Notes: a model not told the origin generated them from the letters alone. Positions 1 to 9,073 are shown, counted from the first letter of the stretch. The stretch is DNA of 64,000 nt from JAEUJM01 sp044221555 (GCA_044221555.1 JBGAOY010000022.1:9187-73186); one strand, 5' to 3'. Numbers and translations: made by a program.

Positions 1-234
1 CTCGGCCACCTTGCGGGCCTCGTCGATGGCGGCGACGAACGCCCCCGGGGCCGGGCCCGAGGTGGAGACGTGGCCGAGCGGCAGCTGGGCCAGCAGGTCG
101 GCCACCGGCACCGACGTGTCGGGGCGGATCTCGTCGTCGACGATCAGGGCCATCGGCACCACCACGATCCGGTGCTGGTCGGCCAGCTCCACCGGCAGCG
201 ACGCGGCGCCGTCGACCACGACGGCGACGGTCAT
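1..234 (-). CDS. DegV family lipid-binding protein, N-terminal part (runs off the window)
   Basis: The complement of bases 234 to 1 reads without a stop for 78 codons from an ATG at 234. The opening MTVAVVVDGAASLP followed by RIVVVPM matches the start of DegV/FakB-type proteins, which bind a fatty acid and, in characterised members, present it to a fatty acid kinase. The segment TSGPAPGAFVAAID matches the conserved T-S-x-P-x-P-G-x-F region of that family. The C-terminal lipid-binding lobe lies outside the window, so completeness cannot be judged. It is divergent from the hydrolase at 392, with a 157-base gap in which I see no clear site. Confidence 0.75.
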   Translation of the reverse strand, partial: MTVAVVVDGAASLPVELADQHRIVVVPMALIVDDEIRPDTSVPVADLLAQLPLGHVSTSGPAPGAFVAAIDEARKVAE

Positions 235-391
235 GGTGCCACCGGCAGGCCGGGACCGACCCGGTTCGCCCGCCCCGTCGGCCTCGTCCGCAGGACTGCT
301 GCCACGGCTGGGCACCCTAACGGGCGCGGCCCGTTCGGCGGGGCCGTCGTCGGGGTGGCGATCACCCACCGGCCCCGTACCGTGAAGGGGG

Positions 392-1159
392 ATGTTCGAT
401 CAGGAATGGACCACGACCGGCGACGGCGTGCGGCTCGCGGTGCGCCGGTGGCACCCTGAGGCCCACGAGGGCACCGCGGTCGTGGCGGTCCACGGGTTCG
501 GGGCCACCAAGGACAGCCCCACGGTCGGGCGCGTCGCCGAGGCGCTGCGGGCCGACGGACACCAGGTGCTCTCCTACACCGCCCGCGGCCACGGCGAGTC
601 CGACGGGCTGTGCACGCTCGGTGATCTCGAGCGCCACGACGTGGAGGCCGCGGTCCTCCTCGCCCGCCGCAGCGCCGACCGGGTCGTGCTGGTGGGAGCG
701 TCCATGGGGGCGATCGCCGTGCTGCGGCACGCAGCCGCCCAGGCCCCGGAGGGTGTGGTGACCGTGTCGAGCCCCGCGGAGTGGAACCTGCCGCGGACGG
801 TGCAGAGCGCCGGCGCGGCGGTGCTCACCCAGACGCGCTTCGGGCGCTGGGCCGCCCGCCGCGCCCTGCGGGTCCGGCTGGCGACCCACTGGTCCGATGC
901 GGTGCCCCCGATCGACCTCGCCCGCGACATCGACGCGCCCCTGGCGATCATCCACGGCCACGACGACGCCTTCATCAAGAGCGCCGAGGCCCACAAGCTC
1001 TACGCCGCCGCCCCCGACCCGCGTCGCATCGAGTTGGTCGACGGCATGGGCCACGCCTACGTCGCCGAGTCGGTGCCGGTCATCCGCGAGTGCGTGCGCT
1101 GGGCGCTGTCGTCACCGGCGCCGGCGGAACCGGCGCCGACGTGCGTCGCCCTCGGCTGA
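392..1159 (+). CDS. Alpha/beta hydrolase
   Basis: This 255-residue protein has the alpha/beta hydrolase fold signatures. VHGFG at residues 33-37 supplies the oxyanion-hole region. GASMG at 102-106 is the nucleophile elbow with Ser104. An Asp in IIHGHDDAF and a His in GMGHAY near the C terminus complete a plausible catalytic triad. There is no signal peptide, so it should be cytoplasmic. The family covers esterases, lipases and C-C hydrolases, and nothing here fixes the substrate. The gene stands alone between the divergent DegV gene and the ATPase gene at 1353. Confidence 0.85.
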   Translation: MFDQEWTTTGDGVRLAVRRWHPEAHEGTAVVAVHGFGATKDSPTVGRVAEALRADGHQVLSYTARGHGESDGLCTLGDLERHDVEAAVLLARRSADRVVLVGASMGAIAVLRHAAAQAPEGVVTVSSPAEWNLPRTVQSAGAAVLTQTRFGRWAARRALRVRLATHWSDAVPPIDLARDIDAPLAIIHGHDDAFIKSAEAHKLYAAAPDPRRIELVDGMGHAYVAESVPVIRECVRWALSSPAPAEPAPTCVALG

Positions 1160-1283
1160 GGCGGTCGACGCAGATCTCCGGCCCCTGCGCCACCTGCGGG
1201 AGTCCCAACAGTCGGCTCAGTCCCCGAGAGCACCCGGCATGGTCCGGCCCGGGAATCTCGGCGTCGCTGCTGCCGTTGCGAGT

Positions 1284-1352
1284 GTCCGAAGAGTAGGGAA
1301 AATAGCGTCCGAAACGTAGGGTGTCGACCGTCCAAAGAGTAGTTTCAATCCG
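1284..1352 (+). repeat. Three 23-bp iterons abutting the start codon of the DUF4143 ATPase
   Basis: Three imperfect direct repeats begin at 1284, 1307 and 1330, exactly 23 bp apart. Their cores are GTCCGAAGAGTAGGG, GTCCGAAACGTAGGG and GTCCAAAGAGTAGTT. The third unit ends at base 1352 and the ATG follows at 1353, leaving no room for a normal ribosome binding site. The stretch is clearly richer in A and T than its surroundings. The regular spacing of about two helical turns suggests cooperative binding of a protein, perhaps the ATPase itself, and a leaderless transcript. Those roles are inference. Confidence 0.7.
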
Positions 1353-2624
1353 ATGGACTATCAGGCGCGCATCGTGGATGGGGAGCTCGACGAGCTGCTC
1401 GCCGGCCTGCCCGCGGTTTCGCTGGAGGGGCCCCGTGCCGTCGGCAAGACCGAAACGGCGATGCGTCGAGCTTCCACCGTCCACCGGCTGGACGACCCCG
1501 GACAGCTCGAGATCCTCCGTGCCGCGCCCGACCGTGTGACTGCGGGCGGACCGCCAGTGCTGATCGATGAGTGGCAGCGGCTCCCGTCCTCGTGGGATCT
1601 GGTGCGCCGCGCCGTCGATCGCGATCCGGCCCCGGCGCGGTTCCTGCTCACGGGTTCAGCCGCGCCTGCGGAAGCGCCGGTCCATTCTGGGGCCGGGCGG
1701 ATCGTGACCGTTCGCATGCGCCCGATGTCGATCGCCGAACGCGGCGTCGAGGCGCCATCGGTGCGCTTGGGCGACCTACTCAGCGGCTCACGACCAGCGG
1801 TGGCCGGTGCCACGATCGTCGGGCTGGCCGAGTACGCCGCCGAGATCACGGCGTCGGGCTTCCCTGCCATCCGTCCGCTGGCCGGTCGACTCCTGCGGTC
1901 CCAGCTCGACGGGTACATCGACCGCATCGTCGAGCGGGACGTCGCCGAGGTCGGGCACCGGGTCCGCGATCGGGGTGCGCTGCGTCGGTGGCTCACCGCC
2001 TACGCAGCGGCGTCCTCGACGACCGCCTCGTTCGAGACCATCCGTGACGCTGCGTCTGCCGGCGAGAACGACAAGCCCGCGAAGACGACCACGGGCCCGT
2101 ACCGCACCACCCTGGAACAGCTCTGGATGATCGAGGACGTCCCGGCGTGGGCGCCGGCCCGGCATCGGCTGCGCCGCCTCGGTGTCGCCCCCGTGCACCA
2201 GTTGGCCGATCCGGCCCTCGCCGCCCGACTGTTGGGGGTCGACGTCGATGGCCTGCTCGAGGACCGGCCCGCAGGTCCGCCCATTCCCCGCGACGGCACC
2301 CTGCTCGGTGCGCTGTTCGAGTCCCTCGTGACCCTTTCCGTCCGGACCTATGCACAAGCCAACGAAGCTCGGGTCCGCCACTTGCGCACCCGTGGCGGCG
2401 AGCACGAGGTCGACCTCATCATCGAGCGGGGCGACGGTCGGATCGTGGCGCTCGAGGTGAAGCTCGCCGCGACCACGCGGGACCACGACGTGCGCCACCT
2501 CCGCTGGCTGGCAGAGACGGTTGGCGACGACCTCCTCGATGCCGCCGTCATCACCACCGGCACCGAGGCGTACCGGCGCGCGGACGGCATCGCGGTGATA
2601 CCGGCGGCACTGCTGACGGCGTGA
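1353..2624 (+). CDS. ATP-binding protein, AAA_14 plus DUF4143
   Basis: This 423-residue protein has a P-loop GPRAVGKT at residues 26-33, a Walker B strand PVLIDEW at 68-74 and a sensor-like RFLLTGS at 96-102. That is the usual AAA_14 ATPase module. The C-terminal half is the DUF4143 region, ending with HEVDLII and VALEVK, an arrangement resembling the acidic/EVK core of the PD-(D/E)XK nuclease fold. Such proteins are very common in bacteria and archaea, yet their function is not established. The start ATG abuts three 23-bp repeats and lacks a Shine-Dalgarno sequence, so leaderless translation is likely. It converges on the lipoprotein gene. Confidence 0.85.
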   Translation: MDYQARIVDGELDELLAGLPAVSLEGPRAVGKTETAMRRASTVHRLDDPGQLEILRAAPDRVTAGGPPVLIDEWQRLPSSWDLVRRAVDRDPAPARFLLTGSAAPAEAPVHSGAGRIVTVRMRPMSIAERGVEAPSVRLGDLLSGSRPAVAGATIVGLAEYAAEITASGFPAIRPLAGRLLRSQLDGYIDRIVERDVAEVGHRVRDRGALRRWLTAYAAASSTTASFETIRDAASAGENDKPAKTTTGPYRTTLEQLWMIEDVPAWAPARHRLRRLGVAPVHQLADPALAARLLGVDVDGLLEDRPAGPPIPRDGTLLGALFESLVTLSVRTYAQANEARVRHLRTRGGEHEVDLIIERGDGRIVALEVKLAATTRDHDVRHLRWLAETVGDDLLDAAVITTGTEAYRRADGIAVIPAALLTA

Positions 2625-2668
2625 CGATCCGGCTGGCGTCGCGGGCGCGGAAGCTCGCCGCCGCCCGC

Positions 2669-4216
2669 TCACCCCTCGGTGTGCTCGGACCGTCGATCCG
2701 GTGACGCCGGGGTGATGCGCAGGACGGCGCCCACGGTGCCCTGGTAGAGCACCTGGTCGGGCCCGATGGTGCCGGCCAGCTGCAACGGGTCGGCCACGGT
2801 CGCGCCCAGGTCCTGCTCGGCCAGCAGCTCGCCCGTGTCGGCGTCGACGACGGCGTACGAGTACCGCGCCGCGCCCGTGGGCCGGGTGATCGTGGTGATG
2901 GTGCCGTCGGCGGTCGAGAGGCGGGGCACCGCCGCCGACCGCGTGTCGGTGTCCCAGATCACCTCGCACCCGGCACCGTCGGGCGCCACGTCGACCCGGG
3001 TCATCCCGCCCGTGAACGGCGCGGTGGCGGGCCGGCTGGGCCCGGCGTCCTCGGGTAGCCGCGGGTACACGTAGCCGTAGGTGCCGGCCACGACCACGCT
3101 GGAGCCGGCGCCGATCGGCGAGTTCTCCGAGCCGGGCCCGCCCCGTGCCAGCACGACCGGAGCGCACACCTGGCGACCGGCATCGGGCCCCGTGGCCCGG
3201 ACCACCACCAGGTGCACCTGCGGGTCGGCGTTGTCGACCACCGCCACGTAGTCGGCCCCGTCGGTGGGGCCGAAGAACGTCGGCGTCGACCCGGTGCCCC
3301 AGCTCAGCTGGCCCGGCTTGCGGGCGGGCCCGCGGTCGTAGGCCAGCCGCCACCGCACCTCGGGTCGGCCGTCCGGGCCCGCGTCCAGGAGGTAGACGGC
3401 GTGGTCGGTGGCCACCGTCATCCCCACCGGCGCGGTGGAGATGCTGTTCGACACCCGCTCGCCGTCGCCGAGCGCGAGCGTGCGGGTCGAGCCGGTGCCG
3501 GTGTCGACCAGGCCGACCGTGCCCCCGCCGGTGGCGAACCACACGCCGCCGCCGTAGTCGGGCGCCACGCTGGTGACGGTGTCGCCGGCGGGGACCGAGT
3601 CGGCCAGGGGGGTGCGCTCGACCACCTCGAGGGCCCAGCCCGAGCCGTCCCGGCGGTGGCCGATGCGCAGGAGGTCGGCGGCGCCGTCGACCAGCACCAT
3701 CCGGTCGTCGTCGTCGAGGTAGCCGTACACCCCGCCGAACAGGCTGCCGGCGGTCACCTCGAGCGCGGCCAGCGGCGCACCGTCGTGCGGGTCGAGCAGG
3801 TGGACGACGGGGCGCACGTCGGTGACGCGGGTGCAGAGCGCGACCGGGTAACCGTCGCTGCCGATCAGCACGGTGGGGCACACCGCGCCCAGGTCGATGG
3901 GCTGCACGTCGACCGGGCCGGCGCCGGGCCCGGCCAGCGGCGTGGTGTCGGACGACCCGCTGTCGCCGTGCATGGTGGCCGTGCCTGCGGGGCCGAGGTG
4001 CGGGTTCGGCGCCAGCGGAGGCCCGAATTCGCCTGCGGACCCGCCGTCGGCGGTGGAGGCGGTGGTCGTCGAAGCGGTGCCGGGCGCAGTGCCACCATCG
4101 CCCGATCCGCAGGCGGGAGCGCCGACGGCGGCGACCGCGGCCAGGCCCGCCAGCACCAGCAGGGCACGGGGACGGCGCACGGGCCGGGAGGTGCTCGGCG
4201 GCATCGGTGGCGGCAC
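2669..4216 (-). CDS. Predicted lipoprotein with PQQ/beta-propeller-like repeats
   Basis: The 515-residue product starts with basic residues, then a hydrophobic stretch at 18-33 and a cysteine at 36 (APAC), which looks like a weak lipobox. A Ser/Thr/Gly-rich linker follows. The body carries repeated blade-like motifs such as LLDPHDGAPLAALEV, LVDTGTGSTRTLAL and DADTGELL, typical of PQQ-like or YncE-like propellers. It is probably anchored outside the membrane. No catalytic residues stand out. The GTG start at 4216 lies six bases after the stop of the TetR gene, so the two are probably co-transcribed; an in-frame ATG at 4204 is an alternative start. Confidence 0.65.
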   Translation of the reverse strand: MPPPMPPSTSRPVRRPRALLVLAGLAAVAAVGAPACGSGDGGTAPGTASTTTASTADGGSAGEFGPPLAPNPHLGPAGTATMHGDSGSSDTTPLAGPGAGPVDVQPIDLGAVCPTVLIGSDGYPVALCTRVTDVRPVVHLLDPHDGAPLAALEVTAGSLFGGVYGYLDDDDRMVLVDGAADLLRIGHRRDGSGWALEVVERTPLADSVPAGDTVTSVAPDYGGGVWFATGGGTVGLVDTGTGSTRTLALGDGERVSNSISTAPVGMTVATDHAVYLLDAGPDGRPEVRWRLAYDRGPARKPGQLSWGTGSTPTFFGPTDGADYVAVVDNADPQVHLVVVRATGPDAGRQVCAPVVLARGGPGSENSPIGAGSSVVVAGTYGYVYPRLPEDAGPSRPATAPFTGGMTRVDVAPDGAGCEVIWDTDTRSAAVPRLSTADGTITTITRPTGAARYSYAVVDADTGELLAEQDLGATVADPLQLAGTIGPDQVLYQGTVGAVLRITPASPDRRSEHTEG

Positions 4217-4222
4217 GGTGGC

Positions 4223-4786
4223 TCAGCCTGTGCCCACCACGACGGGCGCCACGAACTCCTCGAGCATCGCCCGCTCGTCGTCACCGTCGGCACCCGGGTC
4301 GGCCAGCAGGGACACCAGCACGCGCACCACCCACCGGGCGCGTCGTCTCATGGTCGGATCGGCGCCCTCGCCGAGGAAGCTCGCCACCAGGGCCTCGATC
4401 ACCTCGGACGACTGGGCCAGCCGTGCGGTGCTCCCGGCGTCGCCCTCGGTGAACCACGGCGCCAGGGCGAGGTCGCCGCGGACGAGGGCGAGCGCGCCGG
4501 TCATCGCCTCGACCAGTCGCCGGCGGGGGTCGTCGATGCCCACGACCCAGGCCGCGACCTCGGCGCCGATCCGGCGGGCCTCGCGGTGGACGTAGGCGAT
4601 GCGCAGCGCGTCACGGCTGTCGAAGTAGCGATACAGCGTGGCCCGGGAGCAGCCCGCGGCGCTCGCCACGTCGGCCATGGCCACCGCGGCGACCCCGTGG
4701 CGGGCGAACAGCACGCCGGCGGCATCGAGGATCTGCTCCGCCGCCAGGCTGGCCCGCTCGGCCCGCAGCCATCCGGTGGTCGTCAC
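4223..4786 (-). CDS. TetR family transcriptional regulator
   Basis: This 187-residue protein has an N-terminal TetR helix-turn-helix at about residues 15-60, with MADVASAAGCSRATLYRYF as the recognition region. A variable helical ligand domain follows. It sits directly upstream of the propeller lipoprotein (six-base gap) and downstream of the P450, all on the minus strand. Control of either neighbour is plausible, but no operator is obvious in the 124-base gap to the P450 stop. That gap (4787-4910) is Pro/Ala-codon-rich and holds no gene I can support. Confidence 0.9.
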   Translation of the reverse strand: MTTTGWLRAERASLAAEQILDAAGVLFARHGVAAVAMADVASAAGCSRATLYRYFDSRDALRIAYVHREARRIGAEVAAWVVGIDDPRRRLVEAMTGALALVRGDLALAPWFTEGDAGSTARLAQSSEVIEALVASFLGEGADPTMRRRARWVVRVLVSLLADPGADGDDERAMLEEFVAPVVVGTG

Positions 4787-4910
4787 CCGGCGGTCCCCGC
4801 GCCCGCGGCGGCGGTCGCCTTGGACGCCCCGGCCGAACCGGTGGATCCCCTGCCCCCGGCCGACCGGGCGCCTGCGGCGGCCCCCGACCCGGTCCCCGAC
4901 CCGGTGCGCA

Positions 4911-6176
4911 TCACCCGGCGGTCCCGGCGGTGAACGGCAACGACTCGTAGCGGCGCACGTAGTTACCAGTGGCGAACCGGCCGGCCGCCGCGTCGACCGA
5001 GAACTGCGGGCAGCGCCGGAGCAGCTCCTCGATGGTCACCCGGGCCTGGAGCCGGGCGGCGGCGGCGCCGAGGCAGTGGTGGGCGCCGTAGCTGAAGCTC
5101 ATGATCTGGCGGGGCCGGCGGGTGACGTCGAGCTGCTCGGCGTCGTCGCCGAACTCGCGTGGGTCGCGGTTGGCCGACGCGTACAGCAGCAACGCCTTGC
5201 GCCCGGCCGGGATCGTGGTGTCGCCGATCCTGACGTCGCGCGTGGTGGTTCGGGCGAGGCCCTGGACCGGGCTGGTGAGCCGCAGGAACTCGTCGACCGC
5301 GTCGCCGATCAGTTCGGGCGACTCGAGCAGCCGCGCGCGTTGGTCGGGCCGCTCGGTAAGCAGCTCGGCGGCGCCGCCCAGCAGGCCGGTCGTGGTGTCG
5401 TTGCCGCCCGCCACCATGGTGAACGCGAAGCCCAGCACCCGCAGCACCGGCACGGGCTCGTCGGCCTCGTCGCCGGTGTGATCGGTGTCGCCCGCATCAC
5501 CGTCCGCGTCCGCGGCGGCCACCAGCTCGCTGATGGTGTCGTCGCCGAGGTCGCGACGACGGCGCTCGATGAGGTCGGAGAAGTACTCGAAGAGCTCGCC
5601 GACCGCCTCGGGGGTGGCCAGGGGGTCGCCCTCGGCGGCCGCGGCCACGATGGCCTCGGTCCAGTGGTCGAAGCGGGCCCGGTCGGCCTCGGGCACCCCG
5701 AGGTAGTGGGCCACGACCATGCTCGGGAGGGGCTTGAACAGCTCGGCCACGATGTCGCCGCCGCCCCGCCGGCACAGCCCGTCGAGTCGATCCGTGACGA
5801 AGGCCCGGACCTTCGGCTCGAGCTCGGCCACCTGCCGGGGGGTGAACCCCCGGGCCAGCAGTCGGCGGAAGGCGGTGTGCTCCGGGGGGTCGAGCATGAC
5901 GATCGGCGTGGCCTCGGCGAGGCCGGCGGCGTCCATGTCGCCGTACCGGAAGGTGAGGCCCTGGGCCGACGAGAAGGTGGCGGTGTCGCGGGCGGCGGTG
6001 AACACGTCGGCGAACCGGGACAGCACCCAGTAGTCACCGTGGGCGACGTGGTGCACCGGGTCGTGGTCGCGCAGCGCGGCGTACATGCCGAAGGGGTCGC
6101 GCCACGTCGGGCCCGACCGGGGAACGAAGGCGACACTGCTCGACAGATCAAGAGACATGTGCCGAAGATGAGACAT
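4911..6176 (-). CDS. Cytochrome P450
   Basis: This 421-residue bacterial class I-type P450 has the I-helix oxygen-activation motif AGGNDTT and the heme-ligand loop FSYGAHHCLG, with the thiolate at Cys368. Length is normal for soluble actinobacterial P450s. No ferredoxin or ferredoxin reductase gene is adjacent, so its redox partners must lie elsewhere. An in-frame ATG at 6158 is an alternative start; a TTGACA hexamer upstream would fit a leaderless message from there. The substrate cannot be told from sequence; family members hydroxylate terpenoids, steroids, fatty acids and xenobiotics. Confidence 0.9.
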   Translation of the reverse strand: MSHLRHMSLDLSSSVAFVPRSGPTWRDPFGMYAALRDHDPVHHVAHGDYWVLSRFADVFTAARDTATFSSAQGLTFRYGDMDAAGLAEATPIVMLDPPEHTAFRRLLARGFTPRQVAELEPKVRAFVTDRLDGLCRRGGGDIVAELFKPLPSMVVAHYLGVPEADRARFDHWTEAIVAAAAEGDPLATPEAVGELFEYFSDLIERRRRDLGDDTISELVAAADADGDAGDTDHTGDEADEPVPVLRVLGFAFTMVAGGNDTTTGLLGGAAELLTERPDQRARLLESPELIGDAVDEFLRLTSPVQGLARTTTRDVRIGDTTIPAGRKALLLYASANRDPREFGDDAEQLDVTRRPRQIMSFSYGAHHCLGAAAARLQARVTIEELLRRCPQFSVDAAAGRFATGNYVRRYESLPFTAGTAG

Positions 6177-6193
6177 GATCGAAGAAATGTCAA
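6165..6193 (-). promoter_or_regulatory. Candidate promoter of the P450 gene
   Basis: On the minus strand a perfect TTGACA occurs at 6193-6188. After a 17-base spacer comes CATCTT, a weak -10 element. Transcription from it would start close to the second in-frame ATG at 6158. The call rests on the consensus -35 hexamer in otherwise very GC-rich DNA; the -10 match is poor. Confidence 0.35.
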
Positions 6194-6236
6194 GCAGCTG
6201 ACGGGGGCACCCGCCCCCTGCGGTCCGCGGCGGGCG

Positions 6237-7607
6237 TCAGCCGGCGTGGCGGAGGATCGACGCCACCGAGCGGTCGACGTCGTCGGCGGTGGTGGCGCAG
6301 CTGGACACGGACAGCCGCAGGAGGCGGCGTCCCTGCCAGTCGGTGGTGGCCAGCCAGCACGTGCCCTCCTGCTGGACGGCGTTGGCGATGGCCGCGTTGC
6401 GGGCGTCGTCGCCGAAGTCGGCCAGCACCTGGTTCAGCACCACCTCGTTGGCGATGCGGGCCCCGCCCGCGTCGAGGCCGTCGGCGATGCGCCGGGCCAT
6501 CGCGCACAGGTGGTCGACCAGGTCGGCCACGCCGCGGCGCCCGAGGTGGCGCAGCAGCGCCCACGCGGAGAAGCCGCGGGCCCGGCGCGACGACTCGAGG
6601 GTGAAGTCGGACATGCCCAGGTCGGCGCCGCCCGATCCGGTGAGGTAGGCCGCCGAGTAGCGCACCGCGGTGGCGTGCACCTCCGGGTGGGCGCAGAAGG
6701 CGAACCCGGAGTCATAGGGCAGGTTGAGCCACTTGTGGCCGTCGCAGCCCCACGAGTCGGCCAGCTCGATGCCGTCGACCAGGGCCCGGGTGCGCGGGCT
6801 GGCCGCGGCCCACAGGCCGAACGCCCCGTCCACGTGCACCCAGGCGCCGTGCCCGCGAGCGGCGCCGACGGCCTCGCGCAACGGGTCGCAGGCCCCGGTG
6901 TTCACGTTGCCGGCCTGGAGGCACACGATGGTGGGGCCCGGCGGTCGGGCCGCCAGCACCCGGGTCAGCTCGTCGGGTCGGAGGGCGCCGTTGGCGTCGA
7001 CCGCGACGGGCTCGAGGGTGCTGGTGCCGAACCCCAGGAGGCGCAGCGCCCGGTCGATGGTGGCGTGGCGCTCCGCTCCCGCCACCACCCGCACCCGGGG
7101 CGCCCCCGCCAGCCCGTCGGCCTCGACGTCCCAACCGGCCTCGGCGAGCACGTGGTGGCGGCCGGCGGCGAGGCCGACCGTGTTGGCCTCCTGCCCGCCG
7201 GTCACGAACCCCACCGACGCGGTGGCCGGCAGCCCGAGGAGGTCCTTCAGCCAGCCGCCGGCCGCCTGCTCGGCGGCCGCGCCCGCCGGGGTGAGCACGT
7301 GGTTGTAGGCGCACTGGTCCCACCCCGCGGTGACCATCTCGGCCGCCACCGCGAGGTCGTAGGAACCGCCGATCACGAAGCCGAAGAAGCGCCCGCCGGC
7401 GGTGTGCACCAGCCCCGGCTCGGCGGCGGCCACCAACTCGTCGAGCACCTGGGCGCCGGGCCGCGGTCCGTCGGGGAGCGCCACACCGAACGCGGCGCGC
7501 AGCTCCTCGCCGGTGGCGGCGGCCCGTACTGGACGCCCGCCCACCGAGCCTCGATACGCCGCGGCCACCGCTGCGGCACGCTGGAACAGGGCATCGGCGT
7601 CGTTCAT
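6237..7607 (-). CDS. Pyridoxal-phosphate-dependent decarboxylase (group II amino acid decarboxylase family)
   Basis: The protein is a fold-type I PLP enzyme of about 456 residues. HVDGAFGLW contains the Asp that contacts the pyridine nitrogen, and CDGHKWLNLP carries the Schiff-base lysine near residue 292. These features are typical of the aromatic-L-amino-acid/glutamate decarboxylase family, whose members release CO2 from amino acids to give amines. I chose the ATG at 7607 because a G-rich stretch lies just upstream; the reading frame also allows an ATG at 7625. The exact amino acid substrate cannot be decided. The nearest gene on the same strand is the P450, but nothing suggests a shared pathway. 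Confidence 0.85.
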   Translation of the reverse strand: MNDADALFQRAAAVAAAYRGSVGGRPVRAAATGEELRAAFGVALPDGPRPGAQVLDELVAAAEPGLVHTAGGRFFGFVIGGSYDLAVAAEMVTAGWDQCAYNHVLTPAGAAAEQAAGGWLKDLLGLPATASVGFVTGGQEANTVGLAAGRHHVLAEAGWDVEADGLAGAPRVRVVAGAERHATIDRALRLLGFGTSTLEPVAVDANGALRPDELTRVLAARPPGPTIVCLQAGNVNTGACDPLREAVGAARGHGAWVHVDGAFGLWAAASPRTRALVDGIELADSWGCDGHKWLNLPYDSGFAFCAHPEVHATAVRYSAAYLTGSGGADLGMSDFTLESSRRARGFSAWALLRHLGRRGVADLVDHLCAMARRIADGLDAGGARIANEVVLNQVLADFGDDARNAAIANAVQQEGTCWLATTDWQGRRLLRLSVSSCATTADDVDRSVASILRHAG

Positions 7608-7755
7608 CCCCCGAGCCTGCCTCATCGACGTGGCCCCGTCCGGACGAGCGGTCGATCGGCACCTCGCCGGTCGATCCGTGGAACGCGCCGGTCGAGCGCG
7701 GCCGGGTCCGCGACACCCACGGAGTCCGGGCGCGCCGGCTTGGGACCGCTCCGGG

Positions 7756-8106
7756 TCAGAGCGAGAACAGCACGAGGCCGATGGCGACCGACGCCAGGTT
7801 GGCCGCGGCGGCCACGCTCAGCGATGCCGGCCAGCCCGTGCCGGCGGTGGCTCGCACCAACCCCGCCTCCAGCAACCAGACGACCACCTCGGCGAGGCCC
7901 ACCTCAACTACGGTCGGGGCGCCGGCCCACCGGCCCAGCGGTTGCAGCGCGAACCACAGGAAGGGGTGCGACACCACGTTGACCAGCACACCCACCGACG
8001 CCGCCCTGGTCGTCGACAACGGCACGGCCGCGAGCCGAGGGAGCAGCACGGCATACAGCGGCACCTCGACCGCCAACGTGCCGGCGAGGGCGACGGGGTA
8101 CGAGAG
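7756..8106 (-). CDS. Small integral membrane protein, start uncertain
   Basis: The minus-strand frame encodes about 115 residues with three to four hydrophobic segments, for example LAVEVPLYAVLLPRL, AASVGVLVNVVSHPFLWFAL and ANLASVAIGLVLF. The charge and hydrophobicity pattern looks like a real membrane protein. No ATG or GTG sits at a convincing place. A TTG at 8076 or a GTG at 8064 are possible, while the ATG at 8208 would overlap the divergent gene. No family is recognised. Its divergent partner is also a membrane protein, so the pair may act together. Confidence 0.45.
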   Translation of the reverse strand, partial: LSYPVALAGTLAVEVPLYAVLLPRLAAVPLSTTRAASVGVLVNVVSHPFLWFALQPLGRWAGAPTVVEVGLAEVVVWLLEAGLVRATAGTGWPASLSVAAAANLASVAIGLVLFSL

Positions 8107-8116
8107 GTCAGCGATC

Positions 8117-9073
8117 GTGGGCCTCGGCGTGGCGATGGTGATCGCGCTCGGGTTGGCGCTGTCGATCCCGCTCGACGTGGTGGTGTTCGGGCTCCTGGCC
8201 ATCGGCATGGTGCACGTGGCCCTCGAGGTCCGGTACGTGTCGGGTCGCTACCACGGGGTGCTGCACGGCCGGTTCCTGGTGGGCGTGAACGTGGTGCTCG
8301 TCAGCATCGTGGTGAGCCGCCTGCTCCTGCCGGGGGTGCTGCCCCGCCGGGTCGAGATCGTACTGCTGGTGGGCATGCTGGCCGTCACGGTGCTGCTGGC
8401 CCGCTCGTGGCGGGCAAGGGCGGGGGGGCTGGCGGTGCTGGCGCCCGTGGCGGCGTTCGCCCTGCTCCGGCCCGACACCTGGTTCGTGGTGCAGGCCAAC
8501 CTGCACAACCTGTTGCCGGCGGTGTTCCTGTGGGAGTGGTCGGCCACCATGGCCGACCCGGTCCGGCGTCGGGCCCTGCGGGGCACGACCCTGGCCTGGG
8601 CCGTGGCCGCGCCGATCCTGCTCCTCTCGGGCGTGCTCGACCCGTGGCTGACCGCGGGCAGCTCCACCGCGTCGGCCACCGCCGGCGCCACGGTCGTGCC
8701 GTCGATCGTGCTCGACCCCGCCGGCCCGGCGGCGGCGCGCTTCCTCGCCCTGTTCGCGTTCGCCCAGGTGATGCACTACACGGTGTGGTGCTGGTTCTTC
8801 CCCCGCCACGCGCCCGAGGCCACCGCCGCCTTCGAGGCCACACCGGTCGGCTCGAAGCTGCGAGGACGACGCCTGCTCCTGCTGGCGGCCGGTGCGACCG
8901 TGCTGGTGGCTCTGGTGGCGGCCCACGACTACGGCCAGGGCCGCACCCTCTACACGTCGCTGGCGTCGTACCACGCCTACCTCGAGTTCCCGGTGCTGAT
9001 CGCCCTCACCATGGCCTGGGCCGGTGGCCTCCGCCCCGGGCGCGACCGCAACCCTGATTGGATGGTGCCATGA
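8117..9073 (+). CDS. Multi-pass membrane protein of unknown function
   Basis: From the GTG at 8117 this frame encodes about 318 residues with roughly eight hydrophobic segments separated by short Arg-rich loops. Histidines lie within or near membrane segments (HVALEVRYV, HNLLPAV, MHYTVWCWFFPRHA), which could bind a metal or cofactor, but I recognise no family. The stop codon overlaps the start of the 52-residue membrane protein at 9070 as ATGA, so the two are translationally coupled. The upstream part of the open frame (7781-8116) lies antisense to the small membrane gene and was left out. Confidence 0.65.
   Translation: MGLGVAMVIALGLALSIPLDVVVFGLLAIGMVHVALEVRYVSGRYHGVLHGRFLVGVNVVLVSIVVSRLLLPGVLPRRVEIVLLVGMLAVTVLLARSWRARAGGLAVLAPVAAFALLRPDTWFVVQANLHNLLPAVFLWEWSATMADPVRRRALRGTTLAWAVAAPILLLSGVLDPWLTAGSSTASATAGATVVPSIVLDPAGPAAARFLALFAFAQVMHYTVWCWFFPRHAPEATAAFEATPVGSKLRGRRLLLLAAGATVLVALVAAHDYGQGRTLYTSLASYHAYLEFPVLIALTMAWAGGLRPGRDRNPDWMVP

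Noticed and set aside
1788..3881. 697-codon minus-strand frame
   Set aside because: It spans the DUF4143 ATPase on the opposite strand and the lipoprotein in another frame, with Arg/Gly-rich translation and no motifs.
4638..7982. 1114-codon plus-strand open frame
   Set aside because: It is antisense to the TetR, P450 and PLP decarboxylase genes, which have clear motifs; its translation is low-complexity Gly/Arg/His/Val-rich sequence typical of the shadow of GC-rich genes.
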